NCBI RefSeq assembly: GCF_950295315.1
Contig: NC_080168.1
Location: 65,357,254 to 65,421,253, forward strand
Direction: 5' to 3'
Length of the DNA stretch: 64,000 nt
Source of the DNA: Erinaceus europaeus
Lineage: Eukaryota; Chordata; Mammalia; Eulipotyphla; Erinaceidae
The notes beneath the pieces were generated by a model. The model did no database searches. It was not told the origin of the DNA and saw only the letters and a list, made by a program, of their open reading frames with translations. The first letter of the stretch is position 1; the number at the start of each line of letters is the position of its first letter. Shown here in pieces: positions 21,876 through 33,800 of the stretch. The translations under genes and the position numbers were made by a program.

Positions 21876-22830
21876 AGACTACTCTGAGGGGAGCAGTGGG
21901 GCAAAAGCTGCCATCTTCACAGAGGCCAGCAGACTAGGGATTAGGAGTCAGGGAGTAAGGAGGAGGAGGGAAGAGCCGTTCAACAAGACAGAGGCCATCT
22001 AGGTGTGATTGCCCAGTGCCCTTCTGAGAACAGCTTTTGCTACTGACCCAACAGTAACTCACTGGATAAGCTTCAGACCTGGCATCAAGCTAAATAGGTG
22101 GAGAGCTCAGAAGACTGAATGATGAAAATCAAAAATAGAAATGACTACAACCCAAACTCTCTGTGGCTGTATTGTATTACGTATGGCAGTGTTTTCCAGC
22201 AAGAGCTCCATAGAGCTCTGCTGCAGTGTGGCCTTGCCATTCATCCCTCCCTAGCAAGAAGAGGAGTGTAATTCCCCTGCCCTTGAATGGGGGCGGTGGT
22301 GGTGATGGAGGTGGTAAAGTGTGGCTCCTTTCAGAAATAAGGTGCAAGGTGTATTGCTGGCACAGAATGAGTCCCCAAGGAAGATCAGGTCACACCAGCT
22401 TCCCCTTTGTCTGCTTGGTCTGGGATCCCTTGTGTTCAGGTTGGGAAGCTCAGTGCCCAGACACTGTCACACTGTCAGGCCATCAGTGCCGCAGCCAGCT
22501 TCTAGCCAGGAGAATGAGCAGGCCAGACCAGGCCAGGCCATCCCATTCAGCTGAACTTAGAAATGAGAGCAGCCCCCACCAGAGTTTGCCCACACATGAT
22601 TGAGGGCTGGCTGATGGCATGTAAGTTTCAGTAGTGCATAGTCAACTTTGTATGTACTACAGTGAGAGTTCATCCGCCCTTCTCCACAAAATTGACACCT
22701 GATTCACCCACTCCTCTGCCCCTTCCCTTCTGATGATCACTCATTCATTCTGATAGTCTAGAGGTTTTTGTTTGTTTTTGTTTGGTTTGTTTTGTTTTTG
22801 TTTGTTTTTGTTTTATTTCTTTATGTAGAT
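21876..22830. other. Unique DNA ending in a GTTTTTT-rich stretch
   Basis: No exon recognised. Positions 22765-22830 are T/G-rich low complexity. The L1 target site GAAATCAGACATTTCTT starts at 22831. Confidence 0.5.
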
Positions 22831-22847
22831 GAAATCAGACATTTCTT

Positions 22848-24316
22848 CCCCCACACCTATGGACATCTAATCTTTGATAAGGGGGCCCAAAGTATTAAAT
22901 GGAAGAAGGAGGCTCTCTTCAATAAATGGTGCTGGGAAAACTGGGTTGTAACATGCAGAAGAATGAAACTGAACCACTTTATCTCACCAGAAACAAAAAT
23001 CAACTCCAAATGGATTAAAGACCTGGAGGTTAGACCAGAAACAATCAAATACTTAGAGGAAAACATTGGTAAAACACTTTCCCACCTAAACCTCAAGGAC
23101 ATCTTTGATGAAACAAACCCAATTGCAAGGAAGACTAAAGCAGAAACAAACCAATGGGACTATATCAAATTGAAAAGCTTCTGCACAGCTAAAGAAACTA
23201 CCAAAAAAAAAAAAAAAAGAAAGAAAGAAACTATCACACAAATGTTGTATGCTTCACATTGGTTTTGGTCTCACCCCCCGCCCCGCCTCTGGGAGATTGT
23301 GGTATGGCCCCTGCTAGTTTCGTGGGCCCTCTTCTCCCCGCCCCCAGAACCCCTACAGACTTCCAGAGTTCTTGAGGCAGCCGCCAGAGGAGAAGGATGC
23401 AAGACAGATCTGTGTGGTGATTAGTTTGGGGAGTCCCTCTGTGCCGCCAGAGCAGTGGAGCAGAAAGACAGGAGAGCACATGTTTGCCCACTCGTGAATA
23501 AAGATTAAATTGCGTTCTCAGCTCAGCCGTGTGTCTCTGGTCGTCTTTGTTACCCACCTGTGAAGCCAGCCCAGTTATAACAACACACAAAGAGACACCT
23601 CACAGAATGGGAGATCTTTACATGCCATACATCAGACAGGAGACTAATCACCAAAATATACAAAGAACTCAGCAAACTTAGCACCAAGAAAGCAAATAAC
23701 CCCCATAAATGGGCAGAGGATATGAACAGAACATTCACTCCAGAGGAGATCTAAAAGGCTAACAGACATATGAAAAACTGCTCCAGGTCTCTGATTGTCA
23801 GAGAAATGCAAATAAAGACAACACTGAGATACCACCTCACTCCTGTGAGAATGGCATACATCAAAAAGGACAGCAGCAACAAATGCTAGAGAGGCTATGG
23901 GGACAGAGGAACCCTTTTGCACTGCTGGTGGGAATGTAAATTGGTCTAGCCTCTGTGGAGAGCAGTCTGGAGAACTTTCACTAGGCTAAATATGGACCTT
24001 CCATATGACCCAGTAATTCCTCTCCGGCCCCAAGGACTCCATAACACCCAACCAAAAAGATGTATGTACTCCTATGTTCATAGCAGCACAATTCATAATA
24101 GCTAAAACATGGAAGCAACCCAGGTGCCCAACAACAGATGAGTGGCTGAGAAAGCTGTGGTATATATACACAATGGAATACTATGCAGCTACTAAGAACA
24201 ATGAACTCAACTTCTCTGACCCATCTTGGTCAGAGCTAGAAGGAATTATGTTAAGTGAACTAAGTCAGAAAGATAAAGATGAGTATGGGATGATCCCACT
24301 CATCAACAGAAGTTGA
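22848..24316 (+). pseudogene. L1 ORF2 C-terminal remnant
   Basis: Conceptual pieces include '[20 protein letters not shown]', 'MKLNHFISPETKINSKWIKD' and 'VRPETIKYLEENIGK' before the LTR. 'CTAGGNVNWSSLCGEQSG' and 'WYIYTMEYYAATKNNE' follow it. These are the usual L1 ORF2 C-terminal blocks. Several in-frame stops lie beyond the LTR, so it is non-functional apart from being truncated. Confidence 0.9.
23243..23585 (+). mobile_element. Solo ERV LTR (class II-like), 343 bp
   Basis: TGTTGTATGC start and ATAACAACA end, with a perfect 6-bp target duplication CACAAA (23237-23242 and 23586-23591). The block TTTGCCCACTCGTGAATAAAG holds the poly(A) signal. It shares the GGAGAGCACATGTTTGCCC block with the right-hand LTR piece at 52645, so those two are one subfamily. 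It sits inside an L1 ORF2 and is therefore younger than that L1. Confidence 0.93.
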
Positions 24317-25542
24317 GAAAGAAGATCAGAAAGGGAAACTAAAGGCAGGATCTGACTAAATTGAAAGTAGGGCACCAAAGTAAAAACCCTGTGGTGAGCG
24401 GGAGTCCCGGTAGACATGCGGCTTCCTGGGCCGGTAGGGGGGTGTGGGTGGGGGTGGGTGGGAGGGATAGGACACAATCTTTTGGTGATGGGAATGGTGT
24501 TTATGTACATACCTATTAAATTGTAGTAATATAAATCACTATTTAATGAATAGGAGAGGGGGAAAATTGTATGTCTAACAAAGGGACTTTTCAAAGTTAA
24601 CCCAATTACCAAATAATGTGATGATAACAGTAACTATCCATTGTCTCCTTGAACCCTAAGACAGCAGGAACCTCACATTTCCACTATAGAGCCTAAACTT
24701 CCCCAGTCCTGGGATCCTAGGGTAGGGCCCACTTCCCCATATGCTTCTCCCAATTATTATCAAATAATATTGCATCCGCTGATTGCAACCTAATCAACAC
24801 AACGAGTGCCACCCCAGAATGCTTCAGACTGTGTCCAGAGACTTCAGGTGTGGAACGACAACCCATCAGCTTCATCACTCGGGTGAGACCTTTCCTTTCA
24901 TAGTATTCTCTAATTCCATCCCAGGTGGTTCACTTCCTAACAAAGTCCCAAAACCTAGATATAGACCAGGTTCCAGGAGATAGAGTATATGTTCACACGT
25001 ATCCATAAACTAGGGCAAATATATACCTGAAAGCAGTAGTACACTAGAGTTTGCAGTGAGTACCCCCCAACACTTCCTCTCCACTATTCCAACCTTTGGG
25101 TCCATGATACTTCAACAATTTGTTTGGCTTTGTATGTTAACTCTCTTTTCAGCCACCAGGTTCCAGATGCCATTAGGATGCCTGCCAGGCTTCCCTGGAC
25201 TGAAAACCCCACCAATGCATCCTGGAGCTCTGCTTCCCCAGAGACTCACCCTACTAAGGAAAGAGAGAGGCAGACTGGGAGTATGGATCGACCAGTCAAC
25301 GTCCATGTTCAGCGGGGAAGCAATTACAGAAGCCAGACCTCCCACCTTCTGCAACCCACAACGACCCTGGGTCCATGCTCCCAGAGGGATAGAGAATGGG
25401 AAAGCTATTGGGGAGGGGATGGGATATGGAGATTGGGTGGCGGGAATTGTGTGGAGTTGTACCCCCCCATCCTATGACTTAGTTAATGTCTCCTTTCTTA
25501 AATAAATAAATTAATTTTAAAAAAAGAAATCAGACATTTCTT

Positions 25543-27446
25543 TTTTTAATTTTTATTTATAAAAAGGAAACACTGACAAAAACCGTAAGATAAGAGGAGT
25601 ACAACTCCACACAATTCCCACCACCAGATCTCCTTATCCCATCCCCTCCCCTGATAGCTTCCTATTCTTTATCCTTCTGGGAGCATGGACCCAGGGTCAT
25701 TATGGAGTGCAGAAGGTGGAAGGTCTGGCTTCTGTAATTGCTTCCCCACTGAACATGGGCATTGACAGGTCAATCCATACTCCCAGCCTGTATCTCTCTT
25801 TCCCTAGTGTAGCAGGGATCTGGAGAATTGGGGCTCCAGGACACATTGGTGGGGTCGTCTGCCCAGGGATGTCTGGTTGGCATCATGGTAGCATCTGGAA
25901 TCTGGTGGCTGAAAAAAGAGTTAACATATAAAGCCAAACAAGTTGTTGACCAATCATGAACCTAAAGGCTGGAATAGTTCATATGAAGAGTTGGGGGGTC
26001 TCTGTTTTGTAGATAGTTAGTAGACCTATTTTAGTTTTTTTCCAAAGGGCCTACAACTATACTAGTTTTTTTTTTTTTTTCTGAGCCTGACATCTGATAT
26101 GCAGGTGGGTCTGAGTTATTGTCTGGGGAGAGGATATCATGGCTGGAAAAAGGACCAGAAAGCTGGATTAGGGAAGAGAGTAGCTCCCAAATATGGGAAA
26201 GGTGTATATATATTGTTGACTGTAAACCCTATCGATTTGATCTGATCTGGGGCCCATATTCAGCTTAAGAGGCTATGTGACCTTTGCATCCTTGTAGATC
26301 TGAGCTCACATTCTGTGGTCATGAGTAGGAACATTCCAAGCTGCCCTAATTTCAGGACCCACGTTCCTCAGGTGAAACACAGAGTATGTTGTCTAGCCTC
26401 CCTTTGAACGATGGAACATTCTCTGTCATTGTTGATCCACGTTGAGGGTAAGGTCCTATGGGGTCCCACAAAGGAGTCTATTATATTGTTTCTGATAGAG
26501 ATGACCAGTAACAATGGAGAGAGGGATCTATTTGAGGTCTAGACCCATCATGTCTGTTTGGGAATCTCGACTCCCCAACTAGGGCCCCAGCTAATGGGGT
26601 GGCCTGATAGTGATTAAAGAGTCATCATTAAAGTATGCCAGTCTCTTTCCCTTATTCAGCTTTTGCAGTCCTTACTATGATAAGGTTAGCTTTGGAGTGA
26701 GTCAGGGAAGTATAATAGGAAGTAGGTGAGGAGGGTATCTAAGTCTAAGGAGATACTATTTCATTAGGAACTTTATGGTGTCCTTTTATTTCTTTCTACT
26801 TGTTTGCTACATATACTGACTCTGCAGGCTATTGTGCACTTTTGCTTTCAGGTATATATTTTGCCCTAATTTATGGATACATGTGGACATATGCCCTATC
26901 TCATGGGACGTGGTTTATATCTAGGTTTTGGGACATTGTTAGGAAGTGAACCACCTGAAATGGAATTAGAGAATACTATGAAAGGAAAGGTCTCACTTGG
27001 GTAATGAGGCTGAAGGGTTGACATTCCATGCCTGACATCTCTGGACACAGTCTGAAGTGAAGCATGCTGGAGTGTTACTCGTTATGTTGATTAGGTTTGG
27101 ATCAACAGATGCAATATCTTGTTCTATGGAAAACTGGAAAATGTTAGGCATGTATAAATTATTGTATTTACTATTGAATGTAAAACATTAATTCCCCAAT
27201 AAAGAAATTTTAAAAAATAAGAAAATACAAAAAAGAAACTGATTTACTCCAATAATATTATATTTTTCAAATAACTAATAAAAATAAAAAATATGCAATA
27301 TCATTTGGAATGAATTGAGAGAAGCATGCAGGAAAGTGAGCCCCACCTTAGAGGTTCCAGGACTAGGGGAAATATAGGCTCTATAGAGGAAGCAGGAATT
27401 TCCTGCTGTCTTGGAGTTTAAGAAGGCAATAGATAGTTATTGCTGT
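25543..27446 (-). mobile_element. L1 3' UTR (type B), antisense, sharing the target site of the neighbouring L1
   Basis: Poly-T start, then the reverse of the type B UTR seen at 24640-25520, in a longer version of about 1.7 kb. GAAATCATACATTTCT at 27447-27462 matches GAAATCAGACATTTCT at 25526 with one mismatch, so these are its target duplication. The sense L1 at 22848 later used one copy of the same site. A small sense-strand L1 tail is nested at 27119-27292. Confidence 0.85.
27119..27292 (+). mobile_element. L1 type A tail with possible 3' transduction
   Basis: GGAAAACTGG...ATTCCCCAATAAAGAAATTTTAAAA is a type A 3' end. About 60 bases of non-L1 sequence and a second A-rich end follow. ATGCAATATC flanks it (27109-27118 and 27293-27302), and the surrounding UTR resumes exactly after the second copy. 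Confidence 0.8.
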
Positions 27447-27549
27447 GAAATCATACATTTCTAGGGCTGGTGTCTTTCTCTGCCAGACTTATTTCACTAA
27501 TCCTGACACCTCCAGTTCTAGCTGTGTTATTGCACATGACAACATTTCC

Positions 27550-28205
27550 CCCTTTTTCTTTCTTTTTTATTATTTTTATTAGTGATTTAATAATGATGAA
27601 CAAGATTACAAAACTATGGGATAAGAGGAGTACAATCCCATACAATTCCTGACATGAGAGTTCCATGTCCCATTCCCTCCATTGGAAGCTTCCCTATATT
27701 TTTATCCCTCTGGGAGCATGGACCAAACATCTTTATGGGGTGCAGAAGATGGGAGGTCTAGCTTCTGCAATTGCTTCTCTGCTGGACATGGGTGTTAGCA
27801 GGTGGATCCACACTCCCAGGCTGTTTATATCTTTCCCTAGTGGGGCAGGGGTGTGGGGAGGTGAGGATCCAGGACACATTGGTGAGGTCTTCTGCCCACC
27901 GAAGTCAGGTTGGCATCATGGTAGCTTCTGCAATTTGGTGGCTGAAAAAGCATTAAGATATAAACAGAACAAAATTTTTAATGATCAGGAACTTGAAGGT
28001 AATAATGTAACAAGTAAGATTTGGAGTCTTCATGTTGGAAGAAGCTAAGAGGTCTATTTTAGGTTTATTCTATGGGGCCTATGACTTTACTTATCCTTCC
28101 TGAGCCTGACAACCAACATGTAGGTGGGCTAGGAATATTGTTTGGGAACATGGTGTCAGAGTTGGGAACAAGAAAAGTATATAAATAGGAAGAGTATATA
28201 AATAC
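27550..28205 (-). repeat. L1 3' UTR (type B), antisense
   Basis: It starts TTTTTTATTATTTTTATTAGTGATTT and runs through CCATTGGAAGCTTCC, GGGAGCATGGACC, CACATTGGTGAGGTC and TGGTGGCTGAAAAAGC, as in the copies at 1743 and 25543. 5' truncated. Confidence 0.82.
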
Positions 28206-28207
28206 CA

Positions 28208-28320
28208 TTATCTATAAACCCCACTTTTATTTGCCTCCAGGGTTATTGCTGGGGCTCAGTGCCAGCGCTACGAATTCACTGCTCCTGGAGGCTATTTTTC
28301 CCATTTCATTGCCCTTGTTG
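28208..28320 (-). repeat. Family A SINE 3' fragment, antisense
   Basis: TTTGCCTCCAGGGTTATTGCTGGGGCTCAGTGCC through CATTGCCCTTGTTGT covers only the 3' quarter of family A. Confidence 0.8.
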
Positions 28321-30470
28321 TATACAGTAATTTTTGTGACTTTTCAAGTACTGGCTTCCATAATGCCAGAATTAATCTTCATTGCAGAAATCTGCTGATA
28401 AACAATAGATTGCTTTTTGATGTTCACTGCTAATGATTGTTGCCTAGGGCTAAGGTATATAATGAGCTACGTTTGTAGAATGACTTTCTTTATTTCTTGA
28501 TGACATTCACTTTTATAGCCGACTCATCCATCAAGTTTAATCAAAACATAAATGACAAGCATCAGACAAAGCATACTGATTGCCATTTTAGATCAAGAAA
28601 CTGGCATGAGTCATAGATTCAATTCACATAAAATCTGACAACTCAAGGAAATTTACCACACTGGGTCTGTTATTTTGAAAGTTGTCAGGGGATCAAAAAC
28701 TGATGATTAGTAGATAAAACTTAGTGAGCACGATGAGAGACAGTGTTTGGAGTGGAAGGGGGGAGGAGAAAAAAAGTGCGGTGTCCTCTGATTCCCTAAT
28801 GACACCATCAGTTATAAAGCTGACATCGCATGGCATAGCTCAATATAGCCACAGACTTTATTAAAAATTCCTTTGTCTCTATTTAAAAAACACCATAAAT
28901 CAAAAATTTATTTCTGTTTTAAGGTGGCAGACCAAGTCGGAAACCAAACATATGCGCACTGTCTAGTATTCCTGAGTCCCAGTTTGTCTTTGAAAAGCAC
29001 CTCTGTTCATTCCTTGAGTCTGTAGACACCCATGGGTACCCATCCGTGACCACACACTTTGTTGCACCCTGTGAAAGGTGACTGTGCAAAGCTCCTCTGC
29101 ACCTTGCAGATAACAGTTCTCTCACAGTCACCCATAGAGCACTTCTGTGTTCCATGTCCTATATCTGTGGACAGGCTTTCACCATGATGAAGCAAGCTCT
29201 TGTCCCTCACTTTTGGCAGTCTTGCTTCCACCATAGTTCCACTTCCATTCCCCTTGGAGTGTCCCAGGGCCAGTTATTTCTGTGAAGCTCCCCACACCAG
29301 TCAGCCACCCCTGCTCTCTGGGGTCCACCCCACACTCTTGAGTTATTCTGACTTGGAGCAGGTGTCTCACGCTGCTGCGCCAGTTGCTACTCTGGCCATA
29401 GCCGTCCCCTGCACTCTGATGTTACAAGAGCCTACCCAGATCTCCGGACAGCTTCAGACTTTGCTCCATATCTCAGAACTGTAGATTTGTCCCCCAAAAG
29501 GCCCATTTCCAGGTACCCCCATGTCACTCTGCCATCAGAATCCAGACCCTGGCCCCTGGAAAATGCCCGTCCCTGCCATTTTCTGAGTGATGTGGTTTTG
29601 ATGTTGTTTGCCCAGAGCGGGTAGTTTTCTGTGCATTGCTCACAGCCCAGTGCTGCCCTGTTCACCTGCAGAAGACCCATATGTCCTTGATTAGCAAAGC
29701 CTCTTCTTCAGGCTTTTTTCAGTAAGTGTCCAAGGTTTGAACTTAAGTAAAGGAGTTACATGAAGTTTCCAAAACACAGAAGTTGGGGCAAGATGCCAAG
29801 CTCTTCTCTAGAGGATGAAAGTGTTTTGCCAGCTCATGTTCCAGGCCCGTATGTGGCTTCACTCTAGTCCTTGTTGCATAAGTAGATGGGGCTCCAGAGC
29901 CCCCAGCTTCTGCAGGAGCTTACTTCTTGCTCCTCTCCCTGTGTCCCTGAAGGCTGTGCTTGTGTCTCATGTCTTGAGTTGGAGATACCTGCCTGCTCCA
30001 TTGCTGTGCTGTCCCCTCCTGGTCACTCCTGTCCCTCTAGATATCCAAGGTGTCTGTGGCACAGGGTGCAGAGGAGAGGCTAGAGTTTCCATGAGGTGTT
30101 TCACTCCAATTCCCAATTATTCTGGCTGTTTTCATAATATTTGCTCTATAATTCCATGTATTCGGCTCCCTGATTGCAGCCAGTAGAGCTTATGGTGGGA
30201 AGAATTGATTCTGCCCTCAAGTCCATGGGCATAGACATAAGGCAATCAGTGAAATCTACCACCTGGACCAGGAATTGGCTCTGAGATGGCCAGGTCAGCA
30301 AAAAAGCAAGAAGATACTGACTGGAGTACTTGATGAATGTGTGTCACCAGATGAGAGATGGTAATAACATTCACCATTTCACATACCACCAAGCTTTGGG
30401 TGGACCAGATGCAAGGCAGGCACCCTTCCTGGTGAACTTGCTCTCTGGGCCCTAGATATTATATATATTT
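28321..30470. other. Unique DNA
   Basis: About 2.1 kb without a recognised repeat or exon. The segment 29741-29801 has a second copy at 37168-37228 (see findings). Open frames of up to 123 codons show no domain. Confidence 0.45.
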
Positions 30471-30477
30471 TTTTTAT

Positions 30478-30610
30478 TTTAGGGCAGTGGTAGATAGCAT
30501 AATGGTTATGCGAAGAGACTCATGCCTGAGTCTCCAAAGCCCTAGGGTCAGTCCCCTGAACCACCATAAGCCAGAGCTGAGCAATGATCTGGTGATAATA
30601 ATTATCTTTG
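30478..30610 (+). repeat. Family C SINE
   Basis: AGCATAATGGTTATGCGAAGAGACTCATGCCTGAG head, GGGTCAGTCCCC, and CACCATAAGCCAGAGCTGAGC. Related copies lie at 46925 and, reversed, at 37005. Confidence 0.8.
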
Positions 30611-30834
30611 CAGTATTAAACCTACTTTCTTTTTCCTTCCTTTATTTTTTTATGTTTTACATTTGACCGTAAAATACAATAATTTGTACATGCATAACAT
30701 TTCCCAGTTTTCCATATAACAATACAACCCCCACTAGGTCCTCTATCATTATTTTTGGAGCTGTATTCTCTCCCCCACCCCCACCCCAGAGTCTTTTACT
30801 TTGGTGCAATACGCCAGTTCCAGTTCAGGTTCTA

Positions 30835-33800
30835 CTAGTGTTTTCTCTTCTGATCTTGTTTTTCAACTTCTGATGACAGTGAGATCATCCCATATTCATC
30901 CTTCTGTTTCTGACTTATTTCACTTAACATGAATTTTTCAAGGTCCATTCAAGATCGGCTGAAAACAGTGAAGTCACTGTTTTTAATAGCTGAGTACTAT
31001 TCCATTGTGTATATATACCACAACTTGCTCAGCCACTCATCTGCTGTTGGACACCTGAGTGGCTTCTAGGCTTTGGGTACTACAAATTGTGCTGCCAAGA
31101 ACATATATGTACACAGATCTTTTTGGATGGGTGTGTTGGGTTGCTTAGGATATATCCCCAGGAGAGGAGTTGCAGGATCATAGGGTAGATCCATTTCTAG
31201 CCTTCTGAGAGTTCTCCAGACTGTTCTCCACAGAGGTTGGACCAATTGACATTCCCACCACAGTGTAGGAGGGTTCCTTTCACCCCACAACCTCTCCAGC
31301 ATTTGTTACTATTACGTTTTCTGATGTATGACATTCTCACAAGAGTGAAGTGGTATCTCATTATTGTCTTTATTTGCATTTCTCTGACAATCAAACTTGT
31401 GGCATTTTTTCATGTGTTTCTCGACCTTTTGGATCTATTCTGTGGTGAATATTCTGTCCATGTCCTCTCCGTATTTTTGGATGGGGTTATTTGTCTTCCT
31501 GTGGTTGAGTTTGTCAAGCTCTTTATATATTTTGCTTACTAAACTCTTGTCTGATGTATGGCCTGTAAAGATCTTCTCCAATTCTGTGAGGGGTCTCTTG
31601 GTTTGGATAGTGCTTTCTTTTGCTGTGCAGAAGCTTTTTAATTTGATGTAGTCCCATGGGTTATACTTGCTTTAGTCTTCTTTGTAATTGGATTCGTTTT
31701 AGTGAAGATGTCTTTAAAATTTATGCGGAAAGGAGTTCGGCCAATATTTTCCTCTAAGTATCTGATAGTTTCTGATCTAATATCCAAGTCCTTGATCCAC
31801 TTGGAATTTACTTTTGTATTTGGTGAAATACAGTGGTTCAGTTTCATTCTTCTGTATGTTTCAACCCATTTTTTCCAACAAACATTTGTTGAAGAGACTC
31901 TGCTTTCCTCATTTAATAGTCTGGGCACCTTTGTCAAAGATTAGATGTCCATAGGTATGGGGGCTTACTTCTGGGGTCTCAGTTCTATTCCACTGGTCAG
32001 TGTGTCTATTCATGTCCCAGTATCAAGCAGTTTTGATGACAATGGTCCTATAATAGAATTTGAGATCAGGGAGTATGATGTCTTCAGTTCTTCTTCTCAA
32101 GATTGTTTTGGCAATTCTAGGTCTTTTCTGATTCCAGATAAATATTTGTAGATTTGTCCTATTCTCCTAAAAAATGTAAGTGGGATCTTGATGGGGATAG
32201 CATTAAATTTGTATATGGCTCTGGGTAGTATATTCAGTTTGATGATGTTAATTCTTCCAACCCATGAACATGGAATATCTTTCCATTTCTTTGTGTGTTT
32301 TTCAATTTCCTTGAATAGTGACTCAAAATTTTCAGTATACAAGTCTTTCACTTCTTTGGTTAGGTTTATTCCTAGATATTTTATTGTTTTTGTTGCTATA
32401 GTAAAAGGAATTGATTTCTGGATTTCAACTTCTTCTAACTTATTGTTTGCATACAGGAATGCCACTGACTTTTGAATGTTAATTTTGTAGCCTGACACCT
32501 TACTGTATTGCCTGATGATATCCAAAAGCTTCTTGCTGGATTCCTTAGGTTTTTCTATGTATACTATCATGTCATCTGCAAATAGGGAGAATTTGACTTC
32601 TTCTCTTCCAATCTGTATGCCTTTAATTCCTTGCTCCTGCCTGATTGCTATGGCAAGAACTTCCAACACTATGTTGAATACTGATGGTGATAGTGTTGAA
32701 TAGTAATGGTGATAGTGGGCAGCCTGGTCTAGTACCTGATCTGAGGGGAAATGCTTCCAGTTTTTCACCATTGAGTATAATGTTGGCTGTAGGTTTGCTA
32801 TATAGAGACTCCACTATCTTCAGGAATTTTCCATCTATTCCCTTTTTTTTTTTTTTTAGTATTTTGATCATAAAGGGATGTTGTATTTTGTCAAAGGCTT
32901 TCTCTGCATCTATTGATATGACCATGTGGTTTTTGGTCTTGCTTTTATTGATGTGGTGGATCACGTTGATTGATTTACATATATTAAACCAACCTTGCAT
33001 GCCTGGGATAAACCCCACTTGGTCATGATGAACAATCTTTTGAATATACTGCTGTATCCATTTGGCTAGAATTTTGTTCAATATTTTAGCACCTATGTTC
33101 ATCAGAAATATTGGTCTTCAGTTTTCTTTTTTGGTTGTGTCCCTGTCTGCTTTTGGTATCAAAGTGATGTGGCTTCATAGAAGCTGGAAGGGAGTATTCC
33201 AGTGTCTCCAGTCTTCTGGAAGACTTAAAAGTAGAGGTATTAGCTCTTCTTTTGAAGATTTTGTAGAATTCATTTGTAAAACCATCTGGTCCAGGACTTT
33301 TATTCTTGGGAAGGATTTTAATAACTGTTTCAATTTCATTAGTTGTGATGGGCCTGTTCATGTTATCTAATTCCTCTTTACTTAATTTTGGAAGTTCGTA
33401 GATATCTAGGAAATCGTCCATTTCTTCCAGGTTCTCTAGCTTGGTGGCATATAGTTGTTCATAGAAGTCTAGCATGATATGCTGAATTTCTGCAGTGTCT
33501 GTTGTGATATCTCCTCTTTCATTTATGATCCAATTTATTTGGTTCATCTCCCTTTTTTATTTTTTGAGTCTGGCTAAAGGTTTGTTGATTTTGTTCACTC
33601 TTTCGAAGAACCAACATTTACTTTCGTTGATCTTTTGTATGCTTTTCTTATTTTCAGTGTTATTTATTTCTGCCCTAACTTTAGTTATTTCTGTCCTTCT
33701 GGTTACTTTAGGGTCCCTTTGTTCTTCTTCTTCTAGGTCTTTAAGGTGTGCAATCAGGCTGTTTATTTGTGCTTTTTCTTGTTTCCTAATGTGTGCTTGT

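Larger units (their letters stand above)
22848..25525 (+). mobile_element. L1, 5' truncated, type B 3' UTR, with 17-bp TSD
   Basis: A perfect 17-bp duplication GAAATCAGACATTTCTT flanks it (22831-22847 and 25526-25542). It starts inside ORF2, reaches the ORF2 end near 24316, and continues into about 1.2 kb of 3' UTR ending TTAATTTTAAAAAAA. A solo LTR (23243-23585) is nested in ORF2. The 5' truncation and clean target duplication are typical target-primed insertion. Confidence 0.95.

Noticed and set aside
25526..27302. Single L1 with 5' inversion (twin priming)
   Set aside because: The sense tail at 27119-27292 has its own 10-bp target duplication and the antisense UTR resumes after it, so it is a nested insertion rather than an inverted part of one event.
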